A stretch of DNA of 8,348 bases. Source: SHLQ01 sp964445255. GTDB taxonomy: Bacteria > Actinomycetota > Acidimicrobiia > Acidimicrobiales > SHLQ01. Where the stretch lies: contig CAYUKM010000122.1 in NCBI GenBank assembly GCA_964445255.1, forward strand, positions 1 through 8,348, read 5' to 3'. This document shows positions 5,951 to 8,348 of the stretch, one piece after another (within the stretch, counting starts at the first letter, position 1; each line of letters begins with the position of its first letter). The notes under the pieces are model-generated. The model had not been told where the DNA came from, searched no databases, and was given only the letters and a program-made list of their open reading frames with translations. The translations under genes and the position numbers were made by a program.

Positions 5951-7186
5951 GCTATTAGGGCCCCATTGCTGCTCACCGCGACGTTTAACTCGCAATACGC
6001 CATCGACCGCAGCAGACGCCGGACCTATGGCGCCGGCACCAAATCGTTCACGTACATCGTCGACGATGGCGTCGGTCTCCGGGCTCGCATCGCCGTCGAA
6101 ATCGAGGGCCAGTTGCTGGCCCGGATCAGCCAACAAGTTTGCTACCCCAACCCCGAGGAGCCGCACTCCGGGGGTGATGTCGATCTCCCCGAGCAGACCT
6201 CGGGCAAGACCGAGCACGACCGCCGACGACGTGAACGGGGCATCTGCGGTACGTCGCCGAGTGATGGTCGAGAAGTCACTGAACCGAACCTTTAGTTGGA
6301 CCGTGCGAGCGGCCAGGTCGTTTCGTCTTAGTCGGAGCGCGACCGCATCGCTTTGGCGCACGAGTTCGACTTCTAGCGCGGAGCGATCGCCGATGTCGTG
6401 AGCGAAGGTCTCTTCGTGACTGATCGACTTGGTGCCCCGGTCCGGCTCGACTGGGCGATCATCTCTGGCATGGGCCAGCGCGTGAAGATGTCTGCCGTTC
6501 GCCACGCCAAGCGCCTGGACCAGACGCCGCTCTGGCATTGCTCGTAGTTCGCCCACCGTCTCGATGCCGAGTGAGGCGAGGCGAGCCCCCGTCGCTGGCC
6601 CAACCCCCCAGAGCTTTCGGACCGGAAGCGGCTCCAGAAAGCCGAGCTCATCACCGGGTTCGATCTCGAATATCCCTCGTCCATAGATCGGCCCGGATCG
6701 CGACGGTTTGGGTTTGGCTTCCTCGCTACCCAACTTGGCCAGGAACTTGTTCGGGGCGATCCCCACCGTGCACGTGAGGCCTTCCTGGTCATAGATGGTC
6801 TTGCGGACGGCTTTCGCGATACTGACCGCTGTTCCCTGGCTGCGGAGCGCCCCGGTGATATCGAGGAAGGCCTCGTCGAGACTCAACGGCTCGACCAGGG
6901 GCGTGACCTCATGGAACACCGACATCACTCGCTTCGACACCTCGCCATAGTGATCGTGGTCCCCCGCCAAGAAGACCGCGTGGGGACACAAGCGCTGCGC
7001 CTGCGACGACGCCATCGCGCTGTGTATCCCGAAGGAACGAGCCTCATAGGATGCGGCTGCGACGACGCCTCGACGTCCCGTTCCCCCAACCACCACCGGA
7101 GAGCCTCGAAGCTCGGGGCGGCGCACGAGTTCGACGGACGCATAGAAGGCGTCCATGTCGATATGGAGGATGGAGCGGTGAGCCAC
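5945..7186 (-). CDS. dinB: DNA polymerase IV, Y family (413 aa)
   Basis: Error-prone translesion polymerase acting at stalled forks in the cytoplasm. The frame can be opened back to a TTG at 7255, but I choose the GTG at 7186-7184. It puts the family's HIDMD block at residues 8-12, has a weak GAGA ribosome site 7 bases upstream, and avoids overlap with the divergent gene. Seen: palm metal ligands Asp10 and Asp104 with catalytic Glu105 in SLDEAFLD, steric-gate position Tyr15 after Phe14, fingers SYEARSFGI (46-54), PNKFLAK (145-151), thumb helix-hairpin-helix WGVGPATGARLASLGI (193-208), a little-finger domain (about 235-345), and a likely beta-clamp peptide QQLALDF at about 357-363 followed by a 50-residue basic-ended tail. 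All key residues are intact. I see no LexA-type box in the 54 bases upstream, so SOS control is not supported here. Confidence 0.95.
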   Translation of the reverse strand: MAHRSILHIDMDAFYASVELVRRPELRGSPVVVGGTGRRGVVAAASYEARSFGIHSAMASSQAQRLCPHAVFLAGDHDHYGEVSKRVMSVFHEVTPLVEPLSLDEAFLDITGALRSQGTAVSIAKAVRKTIYDQEGLTCTVGIAPNKFLAKLGSEEAKPKPSRSGPIYGRGIFEIEPGDELGFLEPLPVRKLWGVGPATGARLASLGIETVGELRAMPERRLVQALGVANGRHLHALAHARDDRPVEPDRGTKSISHEETFAHDIGDRSALEVELVRQSDAVALRLRRNDLAARTVQLKVRFSDFSTITRRRTADAPFTSSAVVLGLARGLLGEIDITPGVRLLGVGVANLLADPGQQLALDFDGDASPETDAIVDDVRERFGAGAIGPASAAVDGVLRVKRRGEQQWGPNSG

Positions 7187-7228
7187 AAGGCATTCTCGCG
7201 CACGTCGAGAGCTGGAGGCCGTAGCCGG

Positions 7229-7234
7229 TAGCCT
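7229..7234 (+). promoter_or_regulatory. Candidate -10 element for leaderless transcription of 7241-7540
   Basis: TAGCCT fits TANNNT and ends 6 bases before the GTG at 7241, the spacing expected if transcription starts at the G of the start codon. No ribosome binding site is at a useful distance; the GGAGG at 7213-7217 is 23 bases away. Leaderless genes are common in actinobacteria. No good -35 is seen. Confidence 0.35.
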
Positions 7235-7240
7235 GATGAC

Positions 7241-7540
7241 GTGAGTTCGCCACAAGACGCGTCAGCGCTTCCGGACGCATCGCCGCCGGTATGGGCCCGC
7301 CTGACCGCGGTCGCGGCGGTCATCATCGCTGGAATCGCGGGCGGTTTGATCGGTTGGTCCGTCGTAAACCTCCAATGCACCGGTGACTGCGGCGCCACCG
7401 CAGCGCTACTCAGCATTGGTGGCGCGGTAGTCGCCGCTATCGGAGTCGCGGTCGTAGCGGTCCTCACCCTTCGAGCGATGTCGGAATGGCGTGCGATCGA
7501 GGCGCGAGACCGCGCCCGTCGAGCAAGAGGACTCTCATGA
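7241..7540 (+). CDS. Small two-helix membrane protein of unknown function (99 aa)
   Basis: I do not recognise a family. Seen: a Ser/Pro/Asp-rich N-terminal 18 residues, a membrane helix at about 20-43, a short loop with two cysteines (Cys46 and Cys50 in QCTGDCG), a second helix at about 52-77, and a strongly basic end (RAIEARDRARRARGLS). The basic tail predicts both ends inside and the two-Cys loop outside, where it could form a disulfide. GTG start; no normal ribosome site, possibly leaderless. Its stop overlaps the phosphatase ATG as ATGA, so the two proteins are probably made together. The promoter region is the 54 bases shared with divergent dinB. A real gene is supported by the membrane pattern and the coupling; its role is unknown. 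Confidence 0.72.
   Translation: MSSPQDASALPDASPPVWARLTAVAAVIIAGIAGGLIGWSVVNLQCTGDCGATAALLSIGGAVVAAIGVAVVAVLTLRAMSEWRAIEARDRARRARGLS
7525..7530 (+). promoter_or_regulatory. Ribosome binding site that sets the phosphatase start
   Basis: AAGAGG lies 6 bases before the ATG at 7537, inside the end of the upstream gene. With the ATGA overlap it favours 7537 over the in-frame earlier start at 7486, which would add 17 residues that do not resemble the family. Confidence 0.7.
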
Positions 7541-8307
7541 CCATCGAAAACGACCCAGCAAAGCTCGCCGCGTTAGCTGCGGAGGTGGCCCACGAAGTCG
7601 GTTCTGAAGTCGGGCGCCGCCGCGAGGCTGGCTTTTCGTGGACGACCAAGTCGACCTCCACCGATGTTGTCACCGAAATCGATACCTGGGCCGAGACCGC
7701 CGTCGTCGAAATGATCGAGGCGAAACGACCAGACGACGGCTTCCTTGGCGAAGAGGGTGTCGACCGTGCTGGCTCCACCGGCGTGGTGTGGGTCATCGAT
7801 CCCGTCGACGGAACGACAAACCTGCTCTATGGCCTGGCCGGCTTCAGCGTGTCCATCGGCGTAGAACTCGACGGCGTCCCGGTGGCCGGGGCCGTATTCG
7901 ACCCCATTCGCGACGAGCTCTTCGTCGCATCGACCGGACAAGGCGCCACCCGCAACGGCAAGCCGATCGTGCCCACGAAACTCGACGACCTGTCATCGGC
8001 GTTGGTCGCAACAGGATTCTCCTACTCGCCCGACGATCGCTTGGAACAAGCTCGTGCGCTCGTCACCGTTTTGCCCAAGGTCCGAGACATTCGCCGCAAT
8101 GGTGGCGCCGCCCTCGATTTCTGCGCGGTTGCGTGCGGTCGCGTCGACGCCTACTTCGAGCGTGGCATCAAGCCCTGGGACGGAGCAGCGGGGCGTGTGA
8201 TCGCCGCCGAAGCTGGTGCCGTGGTCGAGATGGACGCAATGACGATGGTGGCCACACCAGGGGTCGCAGATGCACTTCGGACCTTGCTCACCGACGCTGG
8301 TGCCTGA
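7537..8307 (+). CDS. Inositol monophosphatase family protein (256 aa)
   Basis: Mg-dependent, Li-sensitive-type phosphatase fold; family members hydrolyse inositol phosphates, histidinol phosphate, fructose bisphosphate or PAP. Seen: Glu72 in GEEG, metal site DPVDGTTN with Asp88 and Asp91 (88-95), RRNGGAALDFCAVACGRVDAYFE (186-208) and Asp215 in KPWDGAAG, matching the C-terminal metal Asp and the WD..AG motif. All expected ligands are present and the length is normal (about 250-270). The GGAALD and YFE stretches look more like SuhB/IMPase than CysQ or glpX types. In actinobacteria such enzymes feed inositol into phosphatidylinositol or mycothiol, or act as histidinol phosphatase (HisN); the substrate cannot be read from sequence. 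Translated in coupling with the upstream membrane protein. The 41 bases after the stop show nothing I can identify. Confidence 0.93.
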   Translation: MTIENDPAKLAALAAEVAHEVGSEVGRRREAGFSWTTKSTSTDVVTEIDTWAETAVVEMIEAKRPDDGFLGEEGVDRAGSTGVVWVIDPVDGTTNLLYGLAGFSVSIGVELDGVPVAGAVFDPIRDELFVASTGQGATRNGKPIVPTKLDDLSSALVATGFSYSPDDRLEQARALVTVLPKVRDIRRNGGAALDFCAVACGRVDAYFERGIKPWDGAAGRVIAAEAGAVVEMDAMTMVATPGVADALRTLLTDAGA

Positions 8308-8348
8308 ATAACTACCTACACCTCACAAATTGCGCCTAGTGTGCAGAG

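Noticed and set aside
7187..7255. Longer dinB with a TTG start at 7255 overlapping the divergent gene
   Set aside because: The added 23 residues do not look like the family; the GTG at 7186 places the first catalytic Asp at the normal distance.
6925..7467. 180-residue minus-strand frame over the dinB 5' end and the membrane protein gene
   Set aside because: Ala/Thr/Arg-rich shadow crossing two genes that have better evidence.
7638..8339. 233-residue plus-strand frame within and past the phosphatase gene
   Set aside because: Arg-rich +1-type shadow of the phosphatase; the true frame has all metal-site motifs.

Overview
The window looks like chromosomal, housekeeping DNA of a moderately GC-rich actinobacterium. 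The DUF3040 gene, the moxR/DUF58/transglutaminase trio and the dinB type support this. The small unnamed genes and the relaxed codon use (TTA leucine codons occur in moxR) make me think of the class Acidimicrobiia, but that placement is inference. I see no tRNA, rRNA, CRISPR array, insertion sequence, integrase or phage gene.

Layout, left to right. (1) 1-309 (+): the last third of a lipoate/octanoate ligase-type protein, cut by the window edge. (2) 300-557 (-): a small Trp-rich protein of unknown function, whose tail overlaps the ligase tail by 10 bases. (3) A 109-base divergent promoter region. (4) 667-5333 (+): moxR AAA+ ATPase, a DUF58 protein and a large membrane transglutaminase of the TgpA type, probably one operon. 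moxR and the DUF58 gene are 2 bases apart. The third gene follows after 117 bases that may hold a 30-codon reading frame. (5) 5361-5768 (-): a DUF3040 membrane protein ending in a triplet-repeat tail, convergent with tgpA. (6) 5769-5944: a gene-free stretch dense in inverted repeats, including one clean plus-strand terminator. (7) 5945-7186 (-): dinB, a Y-family DNA polymerase IV. (8) 7241-8307 (+): a two-helix membrane protein translationally coupled (ATGA) to an inositol monophosphatase-family phosphatase.

How the genes may work together. MoxR ATPases usually pair with DUF58/VWA-like proteins and are thought to act as chaperones or assembly factors; the membrane transglutaminase is their usual third partner. 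In many actinobacteria moxR, DUF58, tgpA and DUF3040 lie beside mraZ and the division/cell-wall (dcw) cluster. Here the module is recognisable, but the window contains no mraZ or fts/mur gene, and DUF3040-dinB point towards the operon instead of continuing it. Lipoate ligase, Pol IV and the phosphatase belong to separate cell processes.

I find no convincing new biological system. The best leads are small: the plus-facing terminator in front of the minus-strand DUF3040 gene (an antisense 3' end or a small RNA), the inverted repeat across the dinB stop, the possible leader peptide before tgpA, the triplet-repeat tail of DUF3040, and a possible leaderless start at 7241.
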